From assembly GCA_964017185.1 (NCBI GenBank), contig OZ024884.1, positions 16,568,548 to 16,632,547 of the forward strand: a stretch of 64,000 bases of DNA, written 5' to 3'. Below are positions 40,022-52,172 of this stretch, piece by piece. Both the position numbers and the translations under genes were made by a program. Position 1 is the stretch's first letter. Every line of letters starts with the position of its first letter. The DNA comes from Rugalucina vietnamica. Its lineage: Eukaryota > Mollusca > Bivalvia > Lucinida > Lucinidae. The notes beneath the pieces are model-generated. The model was not told the DNA's origin. It made no database searches and was given only the letters and a program-made list of their open reading frames with translations.

Positions 40022-43000
40022 CTAAAACAGAGACAGAAATGTATTGACAGGGGAGCGAGGTGGCGTAATTGTAGAGCATCTGAATCCGGGCCGAGAGGTC
40101 CTGGGTTCGATCCCCACAGGCGGTACCGTCAGTGTTGTGTAGACAACTTCCCGGAGAAATGGCAACAAAAACATAAAACTATGGTGACCACAAGATGCAG
40201 TATATTTTTTCTTGCAAACATAAAAAATGGAGATTAAATTGCGAATAATTATGTCCATTGACTGTATACGAGATCTAAAGTCTGTTTTGTATAGTGTGTG
40301 ATAATGGTTTTTCGCAGATATTTTACAACTGTTCAAATGTAGAAGAAGCATTTTCTTGGCACAATTAACCATCTATTTTGTCGCAAAATGTGCTGCAAAA
40401 AATTTGAAAATCGGCTTACAAATAAAAAAATTCTAGTCAAAAACATTTTTGAATGGGGATTTCCTGTACAAAAATCTCATGGAAGGGAGGTAAATATTTT
40501 CCCGCAAAACTTTTAAATTCTAACTATATAATCATAATTGCTCAAAATTATTATAAATTGACACAAATGACATACCTGAGGCAAAATCTTCATGATCAGG
40601 TAAAATTTCTCGAAAAATATGCATTTTCACGATCGTCGATTATCTCCCTTGCCAATGCAAAATCCCTATGCAAAATTCATTTTGGCCATAAAAACTTTAT
40701 TTGTTCACCGATTTTCAAAATTTTTGCAGGTCCTATTAGGACAAACTAAGATCAAGATTATTACATGAAAATAATTTTTCTGTCGTCCTCCATACAAAAA
40801 ATTTTCTGCGAAAAACCATTATCAGAGGCAGGTTTTTAGACTTTAGTCTCTATGAGAAGGCTTAAATACCGACCTGATTCCTGCTGTTTCGTCCCTGTTG
40901 GCATTTTGACAGCCGTGTAGTCCAGGTCTGCACAATTCTCCTGAAGGTACGTCTCCATTTCCAACATGTTCGTCATAATATTTTGGTAATACAGGCTAGT
41001 TATAGGCTTAGCCCACCATGGGACGTGGTCACCTGAAATAAAAATATGAGCCGCCGCATGGGAAAACCAACAATCTGCAGAGGCGAAAACAAAGGCGCAG
41101 ATCAGATTCGCAGTAACTGCGAAGCTGATCAGCGCCTTTGTTTTCGCTACTCGGATAGTACAATTCCTCTTCTTTCTAAATCCAAAATTTCAAGCATCTA
41201 GCCATCTTCTGTGACTGTACAGGCAGATTTGTGTCAGACCTGTTCGGAAACCACAATGTTGGTTTTCCCACGAGGTGGCTCTTATATCATAGTGTTGTAA
41301 TTGCGACGATCATTCTTTCTTTCAGTTCTGTTTTTTTTTTCTGCTGTTGCTGGTAGTTAAAATCTAATACAAAATACACATGCAAAGTGCGATTGCCGCA
41401 TCAGGAAAACATGTCCGTGTTATCAAGGACCCTCGATATAGGGTCTTTGGTGTAATGAATACCCCCTTGAACCCCACTTTTATATAGCAAAACTAGGCTG
41501 GGGTTTGCAGGGGTATGCCTATTTTTCTTATTTTTGCTCCAAAACATATATTGTGGGTACTCGTCAGAACCGCCTTGGCGAGGCGGTTTTAACGTGTACT
41601 CACAATCTATGAATTGAGCAAAAATAAGAATATATCATTTTTTTTTGTGATGAAATTTTCATTTTTTACGACTAAAAAAAATCTCTGTATATTGCATGGG
41701 CAAGTTGCCGTTTTACCTCTGATATATAGAGTATTTGCTAGTCAACCAGCACGGTCAAAACAATCGCACTATCCTAAAGAATATGTGTTGTAGAAATCAA
41801 CACACCTTGGTATTTCAGATACCTCAAGCAAGAACAAATGCCTTTTACATAGTTTTCCAAAACAGACTATTCGGGTTTGGAATGACCTCCATGAGTCAAA
41901 ATGATCGTGTGTCTATATTTACTTCTCTTGTGAGAGCTCGGCACTCAGTAATTCTCTTTGGTCAAGCCCCATCACCCTGGTGTGGTATAGTAAACTCTTC
42001 AGGTTCCATGACCAATTCATCTACACATACTGGAAATAATCTATAGAAACCCCTCTAAAATTATTCATACCGGTAATAGGCCAACCGCTCATAAATATCA
42101 ATCTGCTGACCCCACTTTTCCGGGCAGCACCAGAGAAAGACTTTGCCGAGTCCGTGTAGATCGAGACAGCTTTTCTGCTGAACAAACTCGGGGCTCCGCC
42201 GAGGCAAGACACTAGAGCATCGTTCCCCCGTAGTTCTTCCGCTAAAAGATCTTCGTCGAATATGTTGACATTTTTAATCTAGAAAAAGATGCAATAATTG
42301 TCCGTTTGTTTGTGCGAGCCTGTTATTAAATGCAAACTTACGTACTTTGTGGGAGCCTGTTAATGCAAAGCCAAACTTACGTACTCGGTCAACAGCTAAG
42401 TAGCCAAACTTACGTACTCGGTAGTGATCCTAGTCATCCTTTTCGTGGGCCAGGTTTCAGATTCTTAATTTATAGAATGCATATTTAGACTGACAACGAC
42501 GGCGTAATTATTGGCCCAAAAAATATTTTTTTTTATGATCAAATCTTTATGAATTATGAAAGAAATCCACATATGGTCCTTTTTTAGACACCATTACGAA
42601 AACATGCCCATGAAATATACAGTGATTTTTAAACCTGTAAAAAATATGAAAATTTTCACTAGAAAATTTGATATTTTTCTTATTTTTGCTCAAAACACGG
42701 GGCTATATTACACATAGATTGCGGATACTCGTTAGAACCGCCTCGGATTGTGGGTACAAAATAGAACCGCCTCGCCGATGCGGTTCTAACGAGTACCCAC
42801 AATCTATGTTTTGGAGCAAAAATAAGAAAAATAGGTATACCCCTGCATACCCCAGTTTTACTATATAAAAGTGGGGTTTAAGGGGGTATTCATTGCATGG
42901 ACATGTTTTCCTGATGACATTGGCCATCGATTGAGTCGTGTTTTCTCATTATAATATAAAACAAATACATCTTTATGTTCTTTATTTTAACCTCGCCAGT

Positions 43001-43316
43001 GTACGAGACTTTTGGTGCCGTTGTGATACAGTGAAAATTTGTGGGTAGGGTTCACTTATTAGAAAAAGCACACTGAACTATAATTCAATGGAAAATATGC
43101 AAAATAATCTCTCGATTGCTCAAAATTAATTGCCAATTAAAATGCAAATGTCATATAAACATATGGAGGAAGAGCACAAACCTGCAAATTGTCATGTTTC
43201 ACCTTAATGTTCTCCGGGTGTCGCGCGATCGCAAGAACCTCATGCCCCTTATCCAATGCTGACCTTAATAAATTACTCCCAACTCGCCCCGTGGGGCCTA
43301 AAACTACAATTTTCAT
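39873..43316 (-). CDS. NAD(P)-binding protein, biliverdin-reductase-B/flavin-reductase-like (4 exons)
   Basis: Exons 43316-43182, 42278-42071, 41032-40874 and 40021-39873 sum to 651 nt, 216 residues, phases 0, 1 and 1 all matching. The N-terminus MKIVVLGPTGRVGSN carries the Rossmann GxxGxxG motif (7-13), followed by DALVSCLGG (a beta-strand typical of the atypical SDR/NmrA fold) and RLIFMSG. The size is close to vertebrate BLVRB (206 residues), a cytosolic NADPH-dependent flavin/biliverdin reductase. Family membership is well supported; the substrate is inferred and could differ. Confidence 0.82.
40048..40210 (+). mobile_element. tRNA-derived SINE (second type)
   Basis: GAGGTGGCGTAATTGTAGAG (box A region) and GGTTCGATCCCCAC (box B) are spaced as in a tRNA, followed by a non-tRNA body with CAACTTCCCGGAGAAATGG. 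It differs from the 30777 family. In intron 3 of the NAD(P)-binding gene. Confidence 0.65.
40230..40266 (+). mobile_element. Degenerate mariner-MITE end
   Basis: GCGAATAATTATGTCCATTG followed by ACTGTA matches the right end of 38659-39155. Confidence 0.6.
40874..41032 (-). CDS. NAD(P)-binding gene, exon 3
   Basis: Acceptor TTTATTTCAG before 41032, donor GTCGGT from 40873. It encodes residues 115-167. Confidence 0.8.
41048..41281. mobile_element. GAGCC-hairpin MITE, copy 7
   Basis: Ends GAGCCGCCGCATGGGAAAAC and complement, central palindrome around GCAGTAACTGCGAAGC. It ends only about 15 bp upstream of the exon 3 acceptor of the NAD(P)-binding gene. Flanks ATAT/TTAT imperfect. Confidence 0.72.
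41402..41713 (-). mobile_element. GAAAACATG-family MITE, copy 8
   Basis: Ends CATCAGGAAAACATGTCC and GCATGGGCAAGTTGCCG, central inverted repeat with ATTGTGGGTACTCG at about 41545-41615. A small extra inverted repeat, GGACCCTCGATATAGGGTCT, sits near one end. Confidence 0.65.
42071..42278 (-). CDS. NAD(P)-binding gene, exon 2
   Basis: Acceptor TTTTTCTAG before 42278, donor GTATG from 42070. It encodes residues 46-114 with DALVSCLGG and RLIFMSGW. Confidence 0.82.
42595..42916 (+). mobile_element. GAAAACATG-family MITE, copy 9 (best preserved)
   Basis: Ends TACGAAAACATGCCCATG and CATGGACATGTTTTCCTGATG-type, internal inverted repeat at about 42715-42808, TACCCC/GTGGGG block at 42838-42878. In intron 1 of the NAD(P)-binding gene. 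Confidence 0.7.
43182..43316 (-). CDS. NAD(P)-binding gene, exon 1
   Basis: 45 codons from ATG 43316-43314 to CAG before GTTTGTG. It contains the dinucleotide-binding loop GPTGRVG and the following helix and second strand (EVLAIARHP). Confidence 0.83.
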
Positions 43317-43446
43317 GTCACTGTGCTGTTTGTTTACAAGCTAAAAATACACTATGGCTCAGTATCGATTGCCTGACCCATTTATTTCGTCTGTGTAGGA
43401 TCTGATAATACGGAAGCATAGAAAAACAATCACAAAACATTTCCGC

Positions 43447-43635
43447 ACCGCTGTGTCTGGTGTGGGTTCGAGCCCAGCTCTGGCCACATATGAGAGCCAA
43501 GTTCTGCTTGCGGGTGTGTCAGGTGGTTTTTCTCTAGGTTCTCCCGTTTTCGCCCCACCTACTGATTGGCCCGTCTCATACATGTATGAGCTGAAATTAT
43601 CTTGAAAGGGACGTAAAACTGTATTAAAAAAAATC
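43447..43635 (+). mobile_element. tRNA-derived SINE, head partly present
   Basis: Begins at the box B part (GTGTGGGTTCGAGCCCAGC), then the body and GGGACGTAAAACTG followed by an A-rich tail. Fourth or fifth copy of the 30777 family. Confidence 0.75.
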
Positions 43636-43680
43636 GATTTTTATATTTTTTTGATGTTTCCTTTTCTTTCTTTTTTTGGA

Positions 43681-43719
43681 TGTGTGTGTGTGTGTGTGTC
43701 TGTGTGTGTGTGTGGGGGG
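43681..43719 (+). repeat. (GT)n microsatellite with G run
   Basis: GT repeats with one interruption followed by eight to nine G. Confidence 0.9.
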
Positions 43720-43847
43720 GGATTCTGTCGTCACAGCAGCAGTGCTAAAGGGTGAGTTGACCCAAAGGCGTTTCTAAACTTACGGCAAAACAGATGGCGT
43801 CTTTCCGTCAGACATTTGTTGTGTTCAACCCATGTGTTACTTTCCCG

Positions 43848-43941
43848 ACGAAAACATGCCTATGCAATTAACAGATTTTTTGAGCTTTAAAAATTGAAAA
43901 TTTACGGCTGAATTTTTTTCATATATTTTTTTATTTTTGCT

Positions 43942-43983
<42 letters not shown>

Positions 43984-44054
43984 GGTATATATAACTGCAA
44001 ACCCCAGTAGTGGGGTTTAGGGGGTATTCATTGGATGGACACGTTTTCCTGATG
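43848..44054 (+). mobile_element. GAAAACATG-family MITE, copy 10, centre replaced by poly(A)
   Basis: Both ends of the family are present but the central inverted repeat is absent and about 36 A residues (43946-43981) occupy its place. Confidence 0.6.
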
Positions 44055-44375
44055 TCGGTTTTTGGATTTGGGCCGAGGAAAAACATTTCAAGAGGCTCTG
44101 AGGACTGAGAAAGGTCATTTTATTTTAGAGAGCAGGGAGCTAAGACCCAGCAGGCACGCGAACATTGATACAACGTTGTTTCAACATTGAGGCCTAAGGT
44201 TGATATAACTTTGAAATATATTTGAATTTGCAATTTGATTCAACGCATTATTGTCAAAGTTGAATCAAAGTTGAACTTTCAATGCCTATTCAATAATGAG
44301 ATCTAAATGTTGGGTCAACCTTGAATTATCAGTGTTGAAGCAGCTGTGAGTCCTCTACATTTAATCAGCAGTAGG

Positions 44376-44707
44376 TATAGCTCGGCAAATAGGTCACTGT
44401 ATGGGCGTTACCTTATGAATACGTTATTGGGTATGGTCTACTTTTGACCTAGGTAAAAGCCAAAGGTATACAGTTGAAAGACTCAACTCACATGTCCGTT
44501 AGAATGAAAATCCGAGTTTGTCTAGTTTACTGGATTGGACAAAATATAAGTAGCTGATCTTTAACGGTAAAATATGTGACAGCGCTCTAGGCTGGCTGAA
44601 TTCGACTTTTCTATTATCTCCCTACTTGAACAGATGGACTAGCCGAGCACGCCCAGATATGAATATTAAAGTTGCCGCCCATACAGTGACCCATTTGCCG
44701 AACTATA
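44376..44707. mobile_element. TATAGTTCGGC MITE, copy 1
   Basis: Ends TATAGCTCGGCAAATAGGTC and complement, about 30-bp inverted repeats. The second copy is at 60272-60581. It is nested within the GTTGATTCAAC-rich region. Confidence 0.7.
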
Positions 44708-45009
44708 CTCAATGTTGTATCAACATTGATTCAATGTCGTTTCTACATTTTCTCAATGTTGGGTGTCTGAAGGAAGATTCCCATGCCAGCAGGCAAAACA
44801 TTGAAACTGTATTTAATCAATGTTGATGTGACAAATCAACAAAGATTCAACATAGTTTCAACCCTTAAATCATCATTGATTCAACATAGTTTCAACAATG
44901 AATCAACATTGATTTAACATAGTTTCAATGCTGTGTGCCTGAAGGAAGCTATGTACAGCAGACACATGACATTGAAACAAAGCTGAATCAAAAAAAGTGT
45001 GCTTTCATC

Positions 45010-45434
45010 ACTGTTGATTCAGCTGTGTTTTAAAGCCATGCCGGAATGTGACTCCTGTAAAACGATTAGTGCTGTTTTTCCTGGAAAAGAAATGAATAAT
45101 GAAAAAGAAATGTTACTATATGCATTTTATTTCCAGCTAAGGAAGCACAACTAAGTGTTAAGAACTTTGCATGCATTTCAGCTATTGAATGGAAACCAGT
45201 CAATTAGGGAAACTTAGGCTTTCACTAGCTAACATGGCTAAAAGTGGAAACATAATGGTTTCTGAAAACTATTGCATCCAGAGACATATGTGAAGTATGT
45301 GATTAATTAAGGTCAAAGTCATCTCTTGACCTTGGCCAAAGGACATTTATGTATGTCCTTGTTTATGTCAAAGAGTTTGAGAGTTCCCTTTTCAAAAAAA
45401 GTTGAGGACACAAAAGTTTTTAAAAACGCAAAAT
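45010..45434. other. No gene recognised
   Basis: Nothing beyond unassigned AT-rich sequence. Confidence 0.4.
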
Positions 45435-45815
45435 GAGTCACCCCATTAGAAAACCAACAATTTGCATATGCAAACCAAAGGTGCATATCAGCTTCAGGGC
45501 ACAGAATTACAATGCTTCCTTAAAGTTAAGGCCTACCTTAGTTAAGGTGACAAAGGACTCGATATTTTACCGTTAAAATCAATAACTGTTTTCACGAAAA
45601 TATACAGGTGTGTAAAATTAAATGCCATTTACATTATTAAACCGATAAGTTTGATTTCATTAAGATTTGGATGCTTCTTATTGGATGCTGAAATTTGCCA
45701 CCTTAACTAAGGTCTTCCTTAACTTTAAGGGAGGATTGTAATTTTTGGCCCAGGTTAACTGCAAAGTTGATCATTTTGCCTTTGTTTTCGCAACACAGAT
45801 AGTACAATTCCCCTA
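45435..45815. mobile_element. GAGCC-hairpin MITE, copy 8, split by a nested MITE
   Basis: Left part 45435-45498 and right part from 45755 match the family; the far end is diverged. The 253-bp insert 45499-45751 is flanked by AGG on both sides and has imperfect inverted ends of about 45 bp on AATTACAATSCTYCCTTAAA. A 3-bp duplication and G/C-rich tips suggest PIF/Harbinger, tentatively. Confidence 0.6.
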
Positions 45816-45967
45816 ATTGCTAAAGTTTTCTCTTTGGTGCGGCATTTATCACAACCTTTTCGATAAGCTAACAACCGTAGTTTGCCGAATATCTCATAAT
45901 GTCAAAGAGTTTAACAGTTCTCTTTTCAAAAGAGTTGAGGACACAAAAGTTCTTAAAATCACAAGAT

Positions 45968-46197
45968 GAGTCACCTCATGAGAAAACCAACAATTTGCAA
46001 AAACAAAGACCAGATAAGCTTCAGGTTAACTGCAAAGTTGATCATCTTGCCTTTGTTTTCGCAAAACAGATAGTACAATTCCCCTAATTACTAACCACAA
46101 AACTTCATACCACTAAGTATCTTCTGTAACTGCGCAGTCCAATTTGTGTCGGACCTGGTCGGGATCCAAGGTTGTTGGTTTTGACACGAGAAGGCTC
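45968..46197. mobile_element. GAGCC-hairpin MITE, copy 9
   Basis: Diverged ends GAGTCACCTCATGAGAAAAC and complement, with exact 4-bp duplication AGAT at 45964-45967 and 46198-46201. Confidence 0.7.
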
Positions 46198-46201
46198 AGA
46201 T

Positions 46202-46803
46202 GTTGCTTATTTTTCTCCTTTGTCTGTTTGTATGGCATTTATCTCCACCTTTTCTGTAGGCTGACCACCGTAGTTTGCTGGATATTTCTTTGTTAATGTC
46301 AGACAGTTTTACCGTTCCCTTCTCAAAAGAATTGAGGACACTGTCTGAAAGTGAATAAATGTTAAAACATTTACACTTTTATATTACATAAATGCATATG
46401 TTTTGGTCGTTTTAAGTTCCTTGCAGCAAATTTTTCAGTCATATTTTGACAGTGTCTGTTTTCAAAATGGAGCAATATTGATGATTGACCACAATAATAC
46501 AGCTTTACGAATACCTCATTTTGAACTGCAGTGATTACTTTTAAAGAGAGGTTATACTTGTCCCAACTTCTTCAGGTAGTGACTATAATATTTCTTTACG
46601 TAGCCTGTCTTATTTTTAGACATGTTAGATGAGTACTTTTATTAGTATTTTTAAATACCTGTAATGACTGTATACAAGATAGTTTTCTTAATCCAATCTT
46701 GTCCTCATTATTCTTATTTGATCTCCCCTCCATCAGAGCATTGGTCATCAGTCTTTGAAAGACAGTGAAAATAACTATTAAACACCAAACATTACATTTA
46801 AGG
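46202..46803. other. No gene recognised
   Basis: AT-rich, no supported feature. Confidence 0.4.
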
Positions 46804-46947
46804 ACTGAAATTCAGATTTTAGCTTTCACACGATGATGAAAAACATTAGGCTGTTTTAATGTCTGTAAAGCCCGAAGGGCTTCTCGGAGGCATTAAAACA
46901 GCTAATGTTTTTCATCATCCAGTGAAAGCTAAAATCTGAATTTCAAT
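46804..46947. mobile_element. 144-bp palindromic MITE
   Basis: CTGAAATTCAGATTTTAGCT at the left pairs with its complement at the right almost throughout, with loop AAGCCCGAAGGGCTT. It would form one long hairpin. Confidence 0.65.
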
Positions 46948-48914
46948 ACTTATATTTACATTTTATATTATCAATCAAGTATCAGATTTTTAATTGCGCA
47001 TATCACTGTTCAGTTTCATGTTATTTGACATTAAATCCGACTTAACGTAATTTTGGAACAGCCAAAACGTCAAATTTTCGGGCCTAACGTCATTGCGATA
47101 CGTGACCAACGTCACGACAACACGAGTAAACAAACAACGTCGCTGGATGGGTTTTGACGTCGCCCTGCCCATAGGCGTGGCCTCTAGATCACGTGACTTA
47201 ATGTTTTTCATTGGGAAATGAAGAACATCAAGAAAGATAATTTCATCTAGGGCGATTGCAATAAAAATGTAAATATAGGAAGGTGCATGCATTATTGTAC
47301 AAAATATGAAAAAAGTTGCTCTTAGATTGTAAACAAGTAGCACTGTGCAATGATCGCTCATCTGAAAGCCACAAGACGAATTAGGCAATGTTTTAAGAAT
47401 ACTGATCAATACTCAAGGCAACTTTGTTATCTGCAAAATATTTTCTTCAACCTTTATCTTAATATAACTTGAAGTCTTGAACATGTTACTTGATAAATTA
47501 ACATGCAGCTAACATTTATGAAATTAATTAGTCCGACTTACATGTTTGTCAAATTTGTCATTTTGGTTTATTTAAAGCTTCAATAAGTCGAGACTGGGAA
47601 AAGAGCTTCTCCCTCAGTTTGACGTGTCAATTTTGTTTGTTGGTTTTTTGGTTTCCCTGGTGATAATGATGTAACTTTGTTGACTTAATTTATTGAATGG
47701 TTGGTAATTTATCTGTCTCACCTCCCCATGTTTATGGGTATGAGGATTGTTTGTCAACTCACCTCCCCACAATAAACAGGTATGAGGATTGACAAGAAAT
47801 GTATGTTTGTGTTGCAATGATGGTACATGTTAGTTAAAATTTAATGGCATCATTATTCTCATTAAAAGAAAAAACAATGTCTCACCTCCCCATGTTTATG
47901 GGTATGAGGATTGTTTGCCAACTCACCTCCCCTCAATAAACAGGTATGAGGATTGACAAAAATAGTGTTATGTTGCAGCATTCGGCAAGCGTAATTTTGA
48001 ACGAATCGTTGAGCTCTGTTACAGGAGTAATTTCTTAAGATTGAATCGTGGTTAGCTGGTTAGGGGTCCGAGTTTGCTAGATGCAGGGTTGTTCAGTTTA
48101 GCCTGTCTCAGTAGTAAGACTTTTAAAAAATCAGCAATATATGAAAACACCACCGGATAAAATTTATGAATAACCCACATGTCAGTTTGTTGTATTTGTT
48201 GCTGTTTAACTGCTCTTTAATAGCCAAGCGTGCTGCAACAACAAAACAGGCACTTTTGCGTTAACGCATATTACGTGATATTTGAAAACACCGTACTCAT
48301 ACCTGAGGGAATATTGAGACATCAATGTTGATTCAACTTTGAAATGAATGTTGATTCAACTTTGGGCTATCAGTTTTGATTCAGTGTTGAAAACTCAATG
48401 TTGATTCAACGCTATTTTGTTTTGCTCGTCGTTTTTGCTACACACGTAGAAGAAACGCCAATTTTATTACGTATAGGCTACGTTACATTCACATTTTAGA
48501 AATACAATACTTATCTCACATCACATGCCTTAAATAAACGTATGCTTATCTTGTAGGGCATATATTTGATTTACATAATATGTAGATCGGTAGATTTTCT
48601 ATGGATGTTGGCGCCTTTTGCGATAGCTATAGGTCAAATAGCTTGACCTTTTAATAGACATGCATTTTGCGGTATCATATATTGTATATTTTGCATTCTG
48701 ACTATTAATAAAAGATAAACTTCTTACCTTGAAATTCGATCTGAAGATCTTTCCAGAATCTGATGTTGTCTTAGCACTGTGTGGGTTTCAAAAGACCGCG
48801 AATGTTTTCTGAGCAGAATACGCATGCGTTTCAATTATGAAAAAGGCCGTATAGTCCTCAAATATGCGCACTTGAATTTTTGAGGATGGTCAGACGACAT
48901 TAACCTTCTTTTTT
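46948..48914. repeat. Unassigned region with a two-copy repeat
   Basis: CTCACCTCCCCATGTTTATG...GAGGATTGACAA occurs at 47718-47796 and again at 47881-47961. The minus-strand frame 46990-47409 is not recognised and has no splice support. No gene is called. Confidence 0.5.
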
Positions 48915-49040
48915 GTTTCAGTACAAAATATACATAGAAGGTACTCACAAGGGCTGTCTGGTTTAGGTGGCTCTAACGAATACCCACCATGTATGTTTTC
49001 AATCAGAAATACAGAAATTAATAAATATATCAACTTTTGC
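48915..49040 (-). mobile_element. GAAAACATG-family MITE, degenerate copy 11
   Basis: Retains only the inner part (ATACATAGAAGGTACTC ... GAATACCCACCATGTATG). Confidence 0.35.
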
Positions 49041-49498
49041 AAGATATAAAGTACGGTCATAATATATAGGAGTGTTATTCTGATGTGTATCAAAGAATAT
49101 CATGTTTCAGAGAAAAAACAGAACTCTTTAGAAATTAATGAGTAAACATGCCACGGTAAAAACACTTTGTTGCAAACAGCGAAGAAAGCCTGCACAATAA
49201 ACTTTTATCGTGTTTATTAAAGAAAAATGCTCGGCGAACGGTACATAAACTTTAGCATAGTCCTTTTCGTGATCGACAGTCTACGCTAGCATATCTTTTA
49301 TATGTACGCTATAGAGTCAGAAAAAAGTCCGAGAAACATTATTTCGTGCGTTGTTTTACATGTTCATTTTGTGGGAAAATGATTATTAACCTTACCGATG
49401 GGTTCATTCCACTGCCAGCCTGAAAATAAGTTACACCCATGGTGTTTGTGATGAAAGTGCAGCATCAATTGAATGCAATTGAAAAGATATAAAACTTC

Positions 49499-49499
<1 letters not shown>

Positions 49500-49547
<48 letters not shown>
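49500..49547 (+). repeat. Poly(T) tract
   Basis: About 47 consecutive T. It may be the tail of an inverted retroposon, but no body is recognisable beside it. Confidence 0.85.
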
Positions 49548-49549
<2 letters not shown>

Positions 49550-49983
49550 TTAACGACATTTTCGAAATGTCACCTATAACCAGTAAAGACCCGGATGGGT
49601 CTGAGATTAGTCTTCACGGACTTACGTAGTCTTCCCCGCGTGTTACTTGTATTCTCCGACAAACTATAATTTAATGACTTTCCCTCGAGCTCGTCCAATT
49701 TGGAAATTTTATAAAGTGATGATAAAATGTAGATGTTTCATTGTTTACCCAACATCTCTCAGAAAGCTAGACTCAGATAATTATATATGATATATTTATC
49801 AACCTTGATTAAATATTATCAAGTTAATGTTGTTTCACCGTTGTCAATTCTAATGCTGAGTAAAGGTTGACATTCGGTTGAGCAAGGTTGATCAACATAT
49901 CAACCTTTTATTAACCGGATGTCAATGTTGAATCAACGTTGTGTGCCTGCTGGGGAACCCCAACCCCGGTAGCGTCCTCATTT

Positions 49984-51386
49984 TTAGCTCACCTGAGCCG
50001 CCAGGCTCACAAGGTGAGCTTATAGTATACCCATGCTCCGTCGTCCGTCCGTCCGTCCGTCGTCCGTCCGTCCGTCCGTCGTCCACCATTTTCAAAGATC
50101 TTCTTCTCTGAAACAGCTTGGCCAATCAAAGCCAAGTTTTACATGAAGCATCTATGGGAAGGGGGAACCAATGTGTATATAAATAATCCAGATCACATGA
50201 CCAAGATGGCCGCCATGCCCATGTATGGTAAAAACCCTTCAAAAATCTTCTTCTCCGGAACCACTGGACCGATTTCAACCAAACTTGGCATGAAGCATCG
50301 ATGACTCAAGTACTACAATGTATATATAAATCATGACCTTGCGGTGACCTTGACGTATTTTACGGCAAGGTCAACATAGGTCGCCTTTGCATTTGAATGG
50401 GAAAAATTGTTAAATTGTCATTTAAAGGAAAAATCTTGTAGAAAATGAGCAGTAGGACTGAATATTAATGATTCTGAAAAAAATTGGGCACCAGGGGCTC
50501 ATCCGCCCCCACCCCGGGGCAATATACATGTATATTATCATAATATTCAAACATCTTCTTCTCTGAAACCGCTTGGCCAATCAAAACCAAATTTTACATG
50601 AATCATCTATGGGAAGGGGGAACCAATGTGTATATAAATAATCCAGGTCACATGACCAAGATGGCCGCCATGCCCATATATGGTAAAAACCCTTCAAAAA
50701 CTCTCTTCTCCGGAACCACTGGACCGATTTCAACGAAACTTGGCATGAAGCATCGGGGACTAGAGTACTACAATGCGTTTATAAATTATGACCTTTGGAT
50801 GACCTTGACCTATTTTGCGGCAAGGTCAACATAGGTCGCCCATGCATTTGAATGGGGAAAATTGTTAAAATGTCATTTGAAAGGCAAATCTTGCAGGAAA
50901 TGGGCAAATGGACTGAAGGTAGGTAATTCTGAAAAAAAATTGGACCCCAGGGGTTGGTCTGCCCCCACCCCGGGCAATATACATGTATGTTACAAGAATA
51001 TTCAAAGATCTTCTTCTCTGAAACCACTTGGCCAATCAAAGCCAAATTTTATAGGAAGCATCAATGGGAAGGGGGAATCAATGTGTTTATAAATAATCCA
51101 GGTCACATGACCAAGATGGCCGCCATGCCCATATATGGTAAAAACCCTTCAAAATTCTTCTTCTCCTGAACAAATTGACCAATTTCAACAAAACTTGGCA
51201 TGAACCATCGGGGACTGAAGTACTACAATGTGTTTATAAATTATGACCTTTGGATGACCTTGACCTATTTTACAGCAAGGTCAACATAGGTCGACAATGC
51301 ACTTGAATGGGGAAAACTTTTAAAATGTCATTTAAAGTGAAAATCTTGCAGGAAATGGGCAGTAGGACTGAATATTAATGAATCTG

Positions 51387-51419
<33 letters not shown>

Positions 51420-51970
51420 GGACCCCAGGGGCTCATTTGCCCCAGCCCCGAGGCATTATACATGTATTATACCATAATATTCAAACATCTTCTCCTCTGA
51501 AACCGCTTGGTCAATCAAAGCCAAATTTCATGTGAAGCATCTATAGAATGGGGGAATCAATGTGTATATAACTAATCAAGGTCACATGACCAAGATGGCC
51601 GCCATGCCCACATATGGTATAAACCCTTCAAAAATCTTCTTCTCCGGAACCAGTGGACTGATTTCGAAGAAACTTGGCATGAAGCATCGATGACTCAAGT
51701 ACTACAATGTAGGTATAAATCATGACCCTGTGATGACCTTGACCTATTTTAAGGCAAGGTCAACATGGCTTGCCTATGTATTGGAATGGGTAAACTGTTA
51801 AAATGTCATTTGAAGGGAAAAACTTGTATGGACAGTATGTATATTGATTATTCTGAAAAAATAATGGCCCAAGGGCTTCACCTGCCCCTAAACTGGGACT
51901 ATTTTCTATAACATTCGTATATACAGCAGATCTCAGGTGAGCGATTACAGGACCATTGGTCCTCTGGTTA
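49984..51970 (+). mobile_element. Element with GCTCACCTGAG ends, GTCC microsatellite and four 455-bp tandem units
   Basis: Left end TTAGCTCACCTGAGCC and a (GTCC)n tract (50041-50088), then four units beginning near 50093, 50549, 51002 and 51481, each with AAGATGGCCGCCATGCCCA and GACCTTGACCTATTTT. The right end has CTCAGGTGAGCG and the hairpin AGGACCATTGGTCCT. A 3' hairpin and lack of inverted repeats beyond 11 bp recall non-autonomous Helitrons, but CTRR and TC ends are not certain. No protein. Confidence 0.6.
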
Positions 51971-52090
51971 TATGTCAGCTCTTATGTTTGTATCAACACT
52001 TTGACAAGCCTAGACATTGAAGAGGATACATTGGTGACATTAAAGAAGTGTTTCCCTTTATTTGATTAATAATGCAATCGATAATGAACT

Positions 52091-52109
52091 ACTACTACTA
52101 CTTCTACTT

Positions 52110-52140
<31 letters not shown>

Positions 52141-52172
52141 TTCTACTACTACTACTACTACTACTACTACTA
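52091..52172 (+). repeat. (ACT)n/(CTT)n microsatellite
   Basis: Triplet repeats of CTA with CTT interruptions. Confidence 0.9.

Larger units (their letters stand above)
44146..49954. mobile_element. Possible 5.8-kb composite bounded by CCCAGCAGGCAC inverted ends
   Basis: CCCAGCAGGCACGCGAAC at 44146 faces the complement of CCCAGCAGGCACACAACG at 49954. Near both ends, and at 44780-44990 and 48320-48420, the text repeats GTTGATTCAACATTGA-type phrases. No clear target duplication and no transposase. It could be one large non-autonomous element with later insertions, or two independent MITEs in opposite orientation. Confidence 0.35.

Noticed and set aside
41735-42046. 103-residue plus-strand frame
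   Set aside because: No recognised domain or splice sites. It overlaps the region next to the NAD(P)-binding gene exon 2, whose coding strand is minus.
46990-47409. 139-residue minus-strand frame
   Set aside because: No domain recognised, located in repeat-rich sequence between MITEs, no splice support.
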